A stretch of DNA of 32,397 nucleotides from Bacillota bacterium (lineage in GTDB: Bacteria; Bacillota; Clostridia; Christensenellales; Aristaeellaceae): positions 1 through 32,397 of the forward strand of contig JAEVYX010000085.1 in assembly GCA_023392515.1 (NCBI GenBank), given 5' to 3'. Positions 16,730-23,600 of this stretch are shown here, in pieces. Numbering within the stretch: position 1 is the first letter of the stretch; every line of letters begins with the position of its first letter. Below the pieces are notes generated by a model that saw nothing but the letters and a program-made list of their open reading frames with translations, was not told where the DNA came from and did no database searches. Made by a program: the position numbers and the translations under genes.

Positions 16730-16768
16730 TGCTTGAAGCGGAAACAATTCCGGAAAGGACTTCAAATT

Positions 16769-17302
16769 ATGGCAATGATGGGAACGACAATCTGCGCCGT
16801 TCGCCGCAATGGCGTGATCGCTATTGCCGGCGACGGCCAGGTAACCATGGGCGAAAATACAATTTTTAAGACCACCGCTAAAAAAGTAAGACGGCTTTAT
16901 CAGGGTCAGGTAGCCGTAGGGTTTGCAGGCTCCGTAGCCGATGCTTTTACCTTGTGTGAGCGCTTTGAGGACAAGCTGACACAATGCGGCGGAAACCTGG
17001 AACGTGCAGCAGTAAACCTGGCCCAGGACTGGCGCAGCGATAAAGTAATGCGGCAATTGCAGTCCATGATGATCGTAGCCAATAAAGAGGGCATGCTCAT
17101 CTTAAGCGGTACGGGTGAGGTTATCGATCCGGATGGGGGCATAGCTGCCATCGGATCCGGTGGCAGCTATGCCTTGGCTGCTGCCAGGGCCTTGATGGAG
17201 AATACGGATCTGTCTGCGGAGGAGATTGCCCAAAAGGCGCTTCGCATTGCCGCCTCCATTTGTGTGTTCACCAATGAAAACATCACCGTGGAAGTGGTAT
17301 AA
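16769..17302 (+). CDS. hslV: ATP-dependent protease subunit HslV (ClpQ)
   Basis: A 177-aa proteasome-like peptidase that forms double hexamer rings capped by HslU. The catalytic N-terminal threonine is in GTTICAVRRNG; core motifs are GDGQVTMG, KKVRRLYQG, GFAGSVADAFTL and SGTGEVIDPDGG...IGSGGSYALAAARAL. ATG 16769 (AAAGGA, spacing 9) gives a five-residue leader Met-Ala-Met-Met-Gly before Thr-Thr, comparable in length to the short propeptide of some HslV proteins that is removed to expose Thr1. The open frame back to a TTG at 16733 lacks a Shine-Dalgarno and is rejected. hslU starts 15 nt downstream. Confidence 0.97.
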   Translation: MAMMGTTICAVRRNGVIAIAGDGQVTMGENTIFKTTAKKVRRLYQGQVAVGFAGSVADAFTLCERFEDKLTQCGGNLERAAVNLAQDWRSDKVMRQLQSMMIVANKEGMLILSGTGEVIDPDGGIAAIGSGGSYALAAARALMENTDLSAEEIAQKALRIAASICVFTNENITVEVV

Positions 17303-17317
17303 CTTGGAGGATCGTTT

Positions 17318-18685
17318 ATGAAGATATTAACGCCCCGGGAAACTGTACGGGAGCTGGATCGCTATATCATCGGCCAGGAAGAGGCAAAGCGGATGGTGGC
17401 TATTGCTTTGCGCAACCGCTACCGCCGTGCCCAGGTGGATGAAACCATCCGGGAAGAGATAAGCCCGAAAAATATATTGATGATCGGCCCTACCGGCGTA
17501 GGCAAAACAGAGATCGCGCGCCGTCTTGCCAAATTGGTGGATGCTCCTTTTGTTAAAGTGGAAGCAACCAAGTTTACGGAAGTGGGTTATGTAGGCCGGG
17601 ATGTGGAGAGCATCATCCGGGATCTGGTGGAAAATGCCGTCCGCATGGTCAAGGAAGAATTTGAAAAAAAGGTGCATACAAGGGCACAGGTGCTGGCGGA
17701 AGACAGGCTGGTCACCCTGCTGGCCCATCCTCCGAAAAAGAGCAGCGGGAATCCATTGGATTTCCTTTTGGGGAATAAAAAGGAGCCGGAGCTTTCCGGC
17801 GAGGAGCAGCAGCGCCTGTCCACCAAGCGGGAGGAAATCCGCCAGCAGCTTTTGCAGGGTGAGCTGGAGGAGCGGGAGCTGGAGGTTGAAGTTGAAGAAT
17901 CCATGCCCCAACTAGAGGTGGGTGGGAACTCTATAAGCATTGGTGATATGATGGGCGGTATCATGCCCAAAAAGACGAAGCTGCGCCATGTGAAAGTGAA
18001 AGAAGCCCGGAAGATTCTCCTTGCGGAGGAAGCCTCAAAACTGATCGACCAGGATGCCGTGCAGGAAGAAGCAATCCGTCGGGCAGAACAGCATGGCATT
18101 GTCTTTATTGACGAAATTGATAAAATAGCCGGCAGGTCTGCGGGCGGCCATGGCCCGGATGTGAGCCGGGAGGGTGTTCAAAGGGATATTCTGCCCATTG
18201 TGGAAGGCAGCACTGTCAACACCAAATATGGCGCTGTGCGCACTGATTTTATGCTATTTATTGCTGCTGGCGCTTTCCATGTGGCAAAAGTGACAGACCT
18301 GATTCCCGAATTGCAGGGCCGGTTTCCCGTTCATGTAACGCTGAAAAGCTTAAGCCAGGAGGACTTCCGCCGTATCCTGACTCAGCCCGACAATGCTTTG
18401 ACAAGGCAGTATGCCGCATTGCTGTCTGTGGATAAGGTGTATTTGGAATTTGAAGATAGCGCCATAGAGGCCGTGGCTCAGGCTGCGTGCATTGCCAATG
18501 AGACAGGGGAAGATATCGGGGCTCGCCGCCTTCATGCGGTATTTGAAGACCTGCTGGAAGATATCTCTTTCAATGCGGGGGGAGAAGATATGCCGGAAGT
18601 TCATCTAAAAATAACCGGAGAGTATGTCAGGGAGCACCTGCACCGGGAGAATAAAGAGAATGATACGCGAAGGTATATTTTATAG
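17318..18685 (+). CDS. hslU: HslU ATPase (ClpY)
   Basis: A 455-aa AAA+ unfoldase that feeds substrates to HslV. It begins with the family's LTPRETVRELDRYIIGQEEAKR. Walker A is GPTGVGKTE (about 57-65), the pore loop is in KFTEVGYVGRDVES (the GYVG motif), the intermediate (I) domain spans about 110-230, Walker B is VFIDEIDKI (about 262-270), and sensor regions lie around AAGAFHVAKVTDLIPELQGRFP. The extreme C terminus ends in RRYIL, in line with the C-terminal tail that docks into HslV. GGAGG precedes the ATG. In Bacillus codY follows; here the SRP RNA gene follows instead. Confidence 0.98.
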   Translation: MKILTPRETVRELDRYIIGQEEAKRMVAIALRNRYRRAQVDETIREEISPKNILMIGPTGVGKTEIARRLAKLVDAPFVKVEATKFTEVGYVGRDVESIIRDLVENAVRMVKEEFEKKVHTRAQVLAEDRLVTLLAHPPKKSSGNPLDFLLGNKKEPELSGEEQQRLSTKREEIRQQLLQGELEERELEVEVEESMPQLEVGGNSISIGDMMGGIMPKKTKLRHVKVKEARKILLAEEASKLIDQDAVQEEAIRRAEQHGIVFIDEIDKIAGRSAGGHGPDVSREGVQRDILPIVEGSTVNTKYGAVRTDFMLFIAAGAFHVAKVTDLIPELQGRFPVHVTLKSLSQEDFRRILTQPDNALTRQYAALLSVDKVYLEFEDSAIEAVAQAACIANETGEDIGARRLHAVFEDLLEDISFNAGGEDMPEVHLKITGEYVREHLHRENKENDTRRYIL

Positions 18686-18686
18686 C

Positions 18687-18715
18687 TTGCATTTAAGTTA
18701 AAAATGATTTAGAAT
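18687..18715 (+). promoter_or_regulatory. Sigma-A promoter of the SRP RNA
   Basis: TTGCAT (18687-18692), 17-nt spacer, TAGAAT (18710-18715), starting just after the hslU stop. It predicts transcription start at about 18722, which coincides with the first pairs of the RNA's terminal helix. Confidence 0.75.
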
Positions 18716-18720
18716 AATAA

Positions 18721-18853
18721 AGCCGTAGCATGATGATGGTTGGGTCCTGTGCGATTCCATGGTGTGAACCCTGTCAGGTCCGGAAGGAAGCAGCAGTAAG
18801 CGCAAGTTGGAAGGTGCTGCAGGGTCGCCTGGCCTGAATGTTGCGGTTTTTTT
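18721..18853 (+). ncRNA. ffs: Signal recognition particle RNA (small bacterial type)
   Basis: The near-invariant SRP domain IV core GTCAGGTCCGGAAGGAAGCA, with its GGAA apical tetraloop, is at about 18773-18792, and flanking segments pair into the helix 8 hairpin. The ends close well: GCCGTAGCAT (18722-18731) pairs at all ten positions, three as wobbles, with ATGTTGCGGT (18838-18847). A run of seven T (18847-18853) follows and gives a terminator. At about 130 nt it is the short form without a full Alu domain, unlike the roughly 270-nt Bacillus RNA. Ffh binds this RNA for cotranslational targeting of membrane proteins. Promoter and ends agree, so the boundaries are good to a few bases. Confidence 0.95.
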
Positions 18854-18872
18854 ATATCTAAGTTGTATCTCA

Positions 18873-18898
18873 GGCGGGCAATATGGCCCGCCTTCTCT
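18873..18898 (+). terminator. Second hairpin behind the SRP RNA
   Basis: GGCGGGC (18873-18879) and GCCCGCC (18886-18892) form a perfect 7-bp GC stem with a 6-nt loop, followed by TTCTCT. It may be a back-up terminator insulating glyA from the strong SRP RNA transcript; the T tract is imperfect. Confidence 0.55.
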
Positions 18899-18947
18899 AT
18901 ACATACGGATGAAAATGCAAGAATTACCGTATATGATAGGAAAGCCC

Positions 18948-18976
18948 TTGAAGAAAGGGAACGATTTTGTTATAAT
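18948..18976 (+). promoter_or_regulatory. Sigma-A promoter of glyA
   Basis: TTGAAG (18948-18953), 17-nt spacer, perfect TATAAT (18971-18976). Transcription start near 18983 leaves a 30-nt leader, too short for a riboswitch. Confidence 0.85.
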
Positions 18977-19012
18977 GATTCACATCATTCGTATTTGAAA
19001 GGGGACCAAGGA

Positions 19013-20248
19013 ATGGATTTTTCGACAGTATTCGCAGCAGATCCCCAAGTGGCAAAGGCATTGGAACTGGAGCTTGAGCGCCAGAGGGAACATATTGAGC
19101 TTATCGCGTCGGAAAACTTTGTATCTCCGGCGGTCATGGCTGCAATGGGTACTCCGCTTACTAATAAGTATGCCGAGGGGTATCCGGGAAAGCGTTACTA
19201 TGGCGGCTGCCAATGCGTGGATATTGTGGAAGACTTGGCCCGTGACCGTGCAAAAGCGTTGTTTTCTGCGGAGCATGCCAATGTGCAGCCCCATAGCGGT
19301 GCGCAGGCTAATATTGCAGTCTACTTTGCCATGCTGAATCCCGGAGATACGGTGCTGGGGATGAATCTGTCCCACGGCGGACACTTGACGCATGGAAGCC
19401 CAGTCAACATGAGCGGCAAATACTTCAACTTTATTCCCTATGGTGTGGATCCTGTAACCGAACAGATCGATTACGATCGGGTGATGGAAATTGCAAAGGA
19501 AGCCAAGCCCAAATTGATCGTAGCGGGAGCATCCGCTTATCCGCGGACCATCCATTTTGACAAGCTCCGGGAAATCGCCGATGCGGTTGGCGCCATGCTG
19601 ATGGTGGATATGGCTCATATTGCGGGGCTGATTGCCACGGGAGAGCATCCGAGTCCTGTGCCATATGCCGATTTTGTCACCACAACTACCCATAAAACCC
19701 TTCGCGGTCCCAGAGGCGGCATGATCCTTTGCAGGGAAAAGTATGCCAAGGAGATTGATAAGGCCATTTTCCCAGGCACCCAGGGCGGCCCGCTGATGCA
19801 TGTCATCGCTGCCAAGGCAGTATGCTTCCAGGAGGCAATGGCACCGGAATTTGCGTCCTATCAACATCAAATTGTCAAAAACGCCAAAGCAATGGAAGAA
19901 GCTTTCCGCAAGGAAGGAATCAAAATGGTTTCCGGCGGAACGGATAACCACCTCCTGCTCTTGGATTTGTCGGGTACGGAAATGACCGGCAAGGAGTTGG
20001 AGCGGCTATTGGGCCTTTGCAACATCACGGTAAACAAAAACACCGTACCCAATGAGCAGCGCAGCCCCTTTGTGACCAGCGGCATCCGGGTAGGTACCCC
20101 CGCAGTGACCACAAGAGGCATGAAGGAAACACATATGGCTCAAATCGTATCCTGGATTGCAAGAATATTGCGTGAAGGGGAAGGCGCCTGCGAAAAGGTG
20201 AAGGAAGAAGTCGTGGCGCTGATGAAGAATTTCCCGCTGTACGAATAA
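19013..20248 (+). CDS. glyA: Serine hydroxymethyltransferase
   Basis: A 411-aa PLP enzyme that converts serine and tetrahydrofolate to glycine and 5,10-methylene-THF, the main source of one-carbon units. Motifs are IELIASENFVSPAV (about 29-42), NKYAEGYPGKRYYGGC (about 51-66), the PHSGAQAN cofactor segment, MVDMAHIAG and the Schiff-base lysine in TTTTHKTLRGPRGG (Lys 228). The frame is open upstream to 18863, but that part crosses a GC hairpin and the promoter; ATG 19013 with AAAGGGG upstream gives the normal family N terminus. It is monocistronic: own promoter before, strong two-way terminator after. It supplies methylene-THF for TrmFO. Confidence 0.98.
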   Translation: MDFSTVFAADPQVAKALELELERQREHIELIASENFVSPAVMAAMGTPLTNKYAEGYPGKRYYGGCQCVDIVEDLARDRAKALFSAEHANVQPHSGAQANIAVYFAMLNPGDTVLGMNLSHGGHLTHGSPVNMSGKYFNFIPYGVDPVTEQIDYDRVMEIAKEAKPKLIVAGASAYPRTIHFDKLREIADAVGAMLMVDMAHIAGLIATGEHPSPVPYADFVTTTTHKTLRGPRGGMILCREKYAKEIDKAIFPGTQGGPLMHVIAAKAVCFQEAMAPEFASYQHQIVKNAKAMEEAFRKEGIKMVSGGTDNHLLLLDLSGTEMTGKELERLLGLCNITVNKNTVPNEQRSPFVTSGIRVGTPAVTTRGMKETHMAQIVSWIARILREGEGACEKVKEEVVALMKNFPLYE

Positions 20249-20267
20249 CTCAAAGCAATAACATGAG

Positions 20268-20295
20268 AAGGCCCTGCTCTTTTGAGCAGGGCCTT
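20268..20295. terminator. Bidirectional terminator between glyA and yhbY
   Basis: AAGGCCCTGCTC (20268-20279), loop of four T, GAGCAGGGCCTT (20284-20295): a perfect 12-bp stem between convergent genes. The T tract is short on the plus strand, but the stem is very stable. Confidence 0.85.
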
Positions 20296-20303
20296 GTATG
20301 TGT

Positions 20304-20597
20304 TTAGTCCAGAATGATTTTCGGCTTTTCCCGGCTTGGCCGGTAAATTACAAACCGGCTGCCAATGCACTGCACGGGCTCGGCGTGCACCTGTTCGCAC
20401 AGTTCCTGACAGGCGGCTTTTGCGTCTATCGGCGCGCCGCGCTGCACACTGCATTTGATAAGCTCTCTGGCTTCCAGCACGTCATAAGCTTCTTTGATCG
20501 TGTTTGGTGTGATACCTTCTTTGCCAATATACAAAACAGTATCCAGCGTATTGGCCATGCTTCGAAGCGTGGCCCGCTGCTTGCTTGTAATGCTCAT
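20304..20597 (-). CDS. yhbY: YhbY family CRM-domain RNA-binding protein
   Basis: A 97-aa protein made of one CRM (chloroplast RNA splicing and ribosome maturation) domain; members associate with pre-50S ribosomal subunits. It shows the family's LTSKQRA-like start (ITSKQRATLRSMA), the GKEGITPNTIKEAYDVLEARELIK block with the conserved G-x-x-G-type loop, and the terminal IGSRFVIYRPS strand. It starts 14 nt after the obg stop, with GGGAGAG just upstream, so obg and yhbY form one ribosome-assembly operon, as in many Firmicutes. Confidence 0.93.
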   Translation of the reverse strand: MSITSKQRATLRSMANTLDTVLYIGKEGITPNTIKEAYDVLEARELIKCSVQRGAPIDAKAACQELCEQVHAEPVQCIGSRFVIYRPSREKPKIILD

Positions 20598-20611
20598 GCC
20601 ATCTCTCCCTT

Positions 20612-21880
20612 TTAATCTACAAAATCAAATTCCATATCATCAATACGGACCGTATCTCCCGCCTTGGCACCTTGTTCGCGCAGCGCGTCTATCACGCCCC
20701 AGCGCCGAAGGGTACGATGGAACCAGTTCAGGCTGTCCTCATCGCTGAAGTTCACGCTATCCAGCAGTCTTGCCATAGCTGGGCCGGTTACTTCGTAGAC
20801 ACTTCCATCCATATGGATTTCAAAGCCCTCTCCCTCGGGTTCCGGATATAGTACCTCGGTCGTTTCAAAAGGTGATGGAGGCGGAAGTGTATTCACAAGG
20901 CGGGTTGTTTCGTCCATCAGGGGATCAAAGCCCTGCCGGGTAGCGGCGCTGACGGCAAAAACAGGCACGTCGTTAGCTGCCACATATTCCTTCATACGAG
21001 CTACGTTTTCCATAGCGCCGGGCAGATCGCATTTGTTGCAGACAATGATCTGGGGACGGGTGGATAGTTCCCCGTACTGGGACAGCTCCTTGTTAATCTG
21101 CTCATAATCCTGGATAGGATCCCGGCCCTCACTGCCAGAAATGTCCACCACATGCAACAGCAACCGTGTGCGCTCTACGTGGCGCAGAAAGTCCAATCCA
21201 AGCCCTACGCCGGTGCTGGCCCCCTCCACTAGGCCGGGAATATCAGCCATTATAAAATCGCTGCCATGACGGCGTACGATGCCCAGGTTGGGCGTCAGGG
21301 TGGTGAAATGATAGTTGGCGATCTTTGGCCGCGCAGCGGTAACAACAGATAAAATGGTGCTTTTGCCCACATTAGGATAGCCCACCAAGCCTACATCCGC
21401 AATGGTTTTCAATTCAAGCAGGAATGTACGCAATTCCGTTTTCACGCCGGGTTTTGCAAAATTGGGCGCCTGCCTGGTAGGCGTGGCAAATCTGGCGTTG
21501 CCCCAGCCGCCACGGCCTCCTTTCAGCAGAACTTTTTTTTGGCCGTCTTCAACCATATCTGCAAGGACAGCCTGTGTATCTTCATCCTTGACAACGGTTC
21601 CTACAGGAACCTTGATAATCAGGTCTTCACCTTTTTTCCCGGAACAGCGGCCTGCCGCGCCATCAACGCCGTTTTCAGCCACGTATTTTGACTTGTAGCG
21701 AAAATCCAAAAGGGTGTGCATATTCCTGTCCGCAAGCAGCACCACATCGCCGCCTGCACCGCCATCACCCCCATCCGGGCCTCCGTTCAGTACAAACTTC
21801 TCCCGGTGAAATGAAACACAGCCGTTGCCGCCGCTGCCGGCCTTGGCCGTGATGGTTACGTGATCTACAAATAAGGACAC
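20612..21880 (-). CDS. obg: Obg GTPase (CgtA)
   Basis: A 422-aa essential GTPase that binds the 50S subunit and links ribosome assembly to growth control. The glycine-rich Obg fold fills residues 1-158 (KAGSGGNGCVSFHREKF, GGPDGGDGG, GGRGGWGNARF). The G domain has G1 GYPNVGKST (about 166-174), G2 HFTTLTPNLG, G3 DIPGLVEGA and G4 NKCDLPG. The C-terminal OCT domain (about 345-422) is present, as in Gram-positive Obg. In B. subtilis and many other bacteria obg follows rplU-rpmA; here nth lies upstream instead, separated by a terminator, so obg has moved away from its ribosomal protein partners or they lie elsewhere. Confidence 0.98.
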   Translation of the reverse strand: MSLFVDHVTITAKAGSGGNGCVSFHREKFVLNGGPDGGDGGAGGDVVLLADRNMHTLLDFRYKSKYVAENGVDGAAGRCSGKKGEDLIIKVPVGTVVKDEDTQAVLADMVEDGQKKVLLKGGRGGWGNARFATPTRQAPNFAKPGVKTELRTFLLELKTIADVGLVGYPNVGKSTILSVVTAARPKIANYHFTTLTPNLGIVRRHGSDFIMADIPGLVEGASTGVGLGLDFLRHVERTRLLLHVVDISGSEGRDPIQDYEQINKELSQYGELSTRPQIIVCNKCDLPGAMENVARMKEYVAANDVPVFAVSAATRQGFDPLMDETTRLVNTLPPPSPFETTEVLYPEPEGEGFEIHMDGSVYEVTGPAMARLLDSVNFSDEDSLNWFHRTLRRWGVIDALREQGAKAGDTVRIDDMEFDFVD

Positions 21881-21934
21881 AATGCCCCTCCTTCAAATTC
21901 TGAAACCACTTTTTTATTTTCCCATAGCTTACCT

Positions 21935-21943
21935 ATTATACCA
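21935..21943 (-). promoter_or_regulatory. Extended -10 promoter of obg-yhbY
   Basis: On the minus strand TGGTATAAT is a perfect extended -10 element about 55 nt before the obg ATG. The -35 position (TTTTCG) is poor and falls within the nth terminator hairpin, so recognition would rest on the TG extension. Confidence 0.6.
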
Positions 21944-21972
21944 TAAAAAAATCCGCCCGAAAAGGGCGGATT
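21944..21972 (-). terminator. Terminator of the folT-nth transcript
   Basis: Read on the minus strand, AATCCGCCC, loop TTTTC, GGGCGGATT: a perfect 9-bp stem directly followed by a run of T (21950 down to 21945). It ends the nth message about 30 nt after the stop and abuts the obg -10 element. Confidence 0.9.
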
Positions 21973-21998
21973 GAGTTTGAAAAGGAATCTTTATGCTT

Positions 21999-22661
21999 CT
22001 AAGATGAAAGGGGGGCATTTTTTGCTTTAGAATCCCTTTTCATGGATTGATAATACCGGCAAAAGGGCTGCAGTGTGCAGCTTTCGCAAACAGGACCTCG
22101 GGCGTGGCAAACCCTGCGCCCATGATAGATCAGCCAATGGTGCGCATCCCGCCAGTCCTTTTTGGGGATTGCCTTTTGAAGCTGTATTTCCGTTTCTTCT
22201 ACTGTTTTGGCATTTGCAAGCCCCAGGCGGTTGCTGACCCTGAACACATGGGTATCCACCGCAATGGCTGGAATATGAAAGGCGTTGGCCAGCACAACAT
22301 TTGCGGTTTTGCGTCCTACGCCGGGCAAACTGGTCAACGCCTCCATGGAGTCTGGTACAACACCGCCGTATTGTGCCATCAATTCCCGGCATGCCATAAC
22401 AATGTTGACAGATTTGCTTTTAAAACCGCAGCTTTTCACCAGTGGGTACAACTCTTCCGGAGTAGCCGCAGCCATGGCAGCCGCATTCGGATAAGTAGAA
22501 AACACGGTGGGAGTAACCTTGTTTACCTGCTTATCGGTGCATTGTGCGGACAGCATGGTAGCTATAAGCGTTTCAAAAGGGTTGGTGAAATAGAGCTCCG
22601 GCTTTGCATCAGGATATAAGCGGCGAAGCTCCTCCAGTATAGCCTTTTTGGAAACGGGCAT
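21999..22661 (-). CDS. nth: Endonuclease III (DNA glycosylase / AP lyase)
   Basis: A 220-aa base-excision repair enzyme that removes oxidised pyrimidines and cuts at abasic sites. Visible are MLSAQCTDKQVN (about 36-47), the helix-hairpin-helix LPGVGRKTANVVLA with the catalytic lysine, the catalytic Asp in AVDTHVFRVSNRLGL, and the iron-sulfur cluster ligands CxxxxxxCxxCxxxxxC near the C terminus (CHARGPVCESCTLQPFC). AAAGGAGG precedes the ATG. It begins 38 nt after folT with no terminator between, so it should share the folT transcript and thus its THF riboswitch; the hairpin at 21950-21972 ends the unit. Confidence 0.97.
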   Translation of the reverse strand: MPVSKKAILEELRRLYPDAKPELYFTNPFETLIATMLSAQCTDKQVNKVTPTVFSTYPNAAAMAAATPEELYPLVKSCGFKSKSVNIVMACRELMAQYGGVVPDSMEALTSLPGVGRKTANVVLANAFHIPAIAVDTHVFRVSNRLGLANAKTVEETEIQLQKAIPKKDWRDAHHWLIYHGRRVCHARGPVCESCTLQPFCRYYQSMKRDSKAKNAPLSS

Positions 22662-22699
22662 GAAAACCCTCCTTTGTAAAAGAAACGATTGAAATGCGT

Positions 22700-23230
22700 T
22701 TATCTTAAACGCAGTGAGGCCGGCAGATGTTTTATCAGCCTTCCCAGACTAAATAACAGCGCAACGTCCACCGGGTATTGCAGAGCATTTTTCAAGAGCC
22801 TGGCAGGTAATATCGCCAAAAAGCCTTTGCCATATAATAGGTCAAGCCAAAGTGTGTTCAATAGGATGTTGCAGACAACATCTATCAGCAATTTGCACAG
22901 GAGTATTCTTACCAAAGAGTCTTCTTTTTTGTAAAGCAAAAAGCCATAGATGAGCCCTCCTACAGCCGCGGTAAAGGTAAATCCGGGGAAATAGGTACCG
23001 CTGGGAAAGAGAAAAAAGCCGACTACATCACCCAGCCCACCCACCAAGGCGGCAGGCAAAGGGCCAAACAACATACCGGCCGTGGCGGTAGGGACAAAGC
23101 CCAGGCTTAAACGCAGCGTGTCTCCCAGACGGATGGACAAAAAGCGGGTGCAGATGACCTGCATGGCAACCAGAACGGCAACAAACGTGAGTGTCCGGGG
23201 ACTCATCTGGAATCCCTGCTTTTTTTGCAT
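22700..23230 (-). CDS. folT: Folate ECF transporter S component
   Basis: A 176-aa membrane protein of the ECF S-component family, with about five to six hydrophobic segments. The hallmark pattern is LRLSLGFVPTATAGMLFGP, then GGLGDVVGFFLFPSG, TYFPGFTFTAAVGGLIYGF, as in FolT. It binds folate or a reduced folate outside and works with the shared EcfA/A'/T energising module, which is not in this window. ATG 23230 has GAGGAGG 7 nt upstream. Assignment to folate is strengthened by the THF riboswitch immediately ahead. nth follows in the same transcript. Confidence 0.93.
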   Translation of the reverse strand: MQKKQGFQMSPRTLTFVAVLVAMQVICTRFLSIRLGDTLRLSLGFVPTATAGMLFGPLPAALVGGLGDVVGFFLFPSGTYFPGFTFTAAVGGLIYGFLLYKKEDSLVRILLCKLLIDVVCNILLNTLWLDLLYGKGFLAILPARLLKNALQYPVDVALLFSLGRLIKHLPASLRLR

Positions 23231-23293
23231 GGCAAATCCTCCTCTCGAATCATACCTTAATAAACGATTCGCTAGGGGCGCCCAAAAGCAAAA

Positions 23294-23404
23294 AAAGCAG
23301 TGGGATGCGGCTTTGGCACCGCACGGGCGGGATAACCCTCCCGTTTCGTTTCATGACAACTCCCCGTTCATGAACACTTAACGCGCCGAAGCCTACTCTG
23401 CCTT
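23294..23404 (-). promoter_or_regulatory. Tetrahydrofolate (THF) riboswitch
   Basis: Reading the minus strand, the conserved blocks GCAGAGTAGG, GCGTTAAGTG and GCGGTG...GCATCCC occur in the order of the THF-I aptamer. The helices close: P1 AAGGCAG with CTGCTTT (one wobble), P2 GGCTT with AAGCC and GGC with GCC, P3 TTCATG with CATGAA, and a further GC hairpin ACGGGaGGG/CCCgCCCGT. Seven T follow P1 directly. It lies 64 nt before the folT start and should lower expression when reduced folate is plentiful. Whether it acts by termination or by hiding the folT ribosome binding site is open; a CGAATC/GATTCG stem (23246-23251 with 23266-23271) sits beside the Shine-Dalgarno. Confidence 0.93.
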
Positions 23405-23410
23405 ACACGA

Positions 23411-23433
23411 ATCACGCAGTACCGCTGCGTGAT
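23411..23433 (-). repeat. 9-bp perfect inverted repeat at the start of the folT transcript
   Basis: ATCACGCAG and CTGCGTGAT flank a 5-nt centre. On the minus strand it starts 4 nt after the -10 box, so it spans the expected start site and the first ~20 nt of RNA. It could be an operator or a 5' stem that protects the riboswitch RNA. Confidence 0.7.
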
Positions 23434-23436
23434 GCT

Positions 23437-23465
23437 ATTGTACACAAGATCGACAAAAATCGCAA
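23437..23465 (-). promoter_or_regulatory. Sigma-A promoter of folT-nth
   Basis: On the minus strand TTGCGA (23465-23460), 17-nt spacer, TACAAT (23442-23437). It places the whole THF aptamer in the leader. Confidence 0.75.
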
Positions 23466-23522
23466 GGCCATAATTGACCAGATTCTATCCTCATGACAGC
23501 TGTTCTTTTGGTGTTCCGACCC

Positions 23523-23551
23523 TTGCCGGGGGCTGGAAAAGCAGGTAAAAT
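23523..23551 (+). promoter_or_regulatory. Probable promoter of icd
   Basis: TTGCCG (23523-23528), 17-nt spacer, TAAAAT (23546-23551), about 50 nt before the icd ATG and divergent from the folT promoter. Confidence 0.55.
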
Positions 23552-23600
23552 GAAAATAGCCGCCCTGCCCATAGCGCGGGGTCTAGGAAGGAAGATGTGT

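Noticed and set aside
18863..19012. 50-codon N-terminal extension of glyA
   Set aside because: It crosses a GC hairpin and the TATAAT promoter and is absent from the GlyA family.
18980..19951. 323-codon open frame antisense to glyA
   Set aside because: It mirrors glyA codons, has no Shine-Dalgarno, and its composition (His/Arg/Cys-rich) is typical of an antisense shadow.
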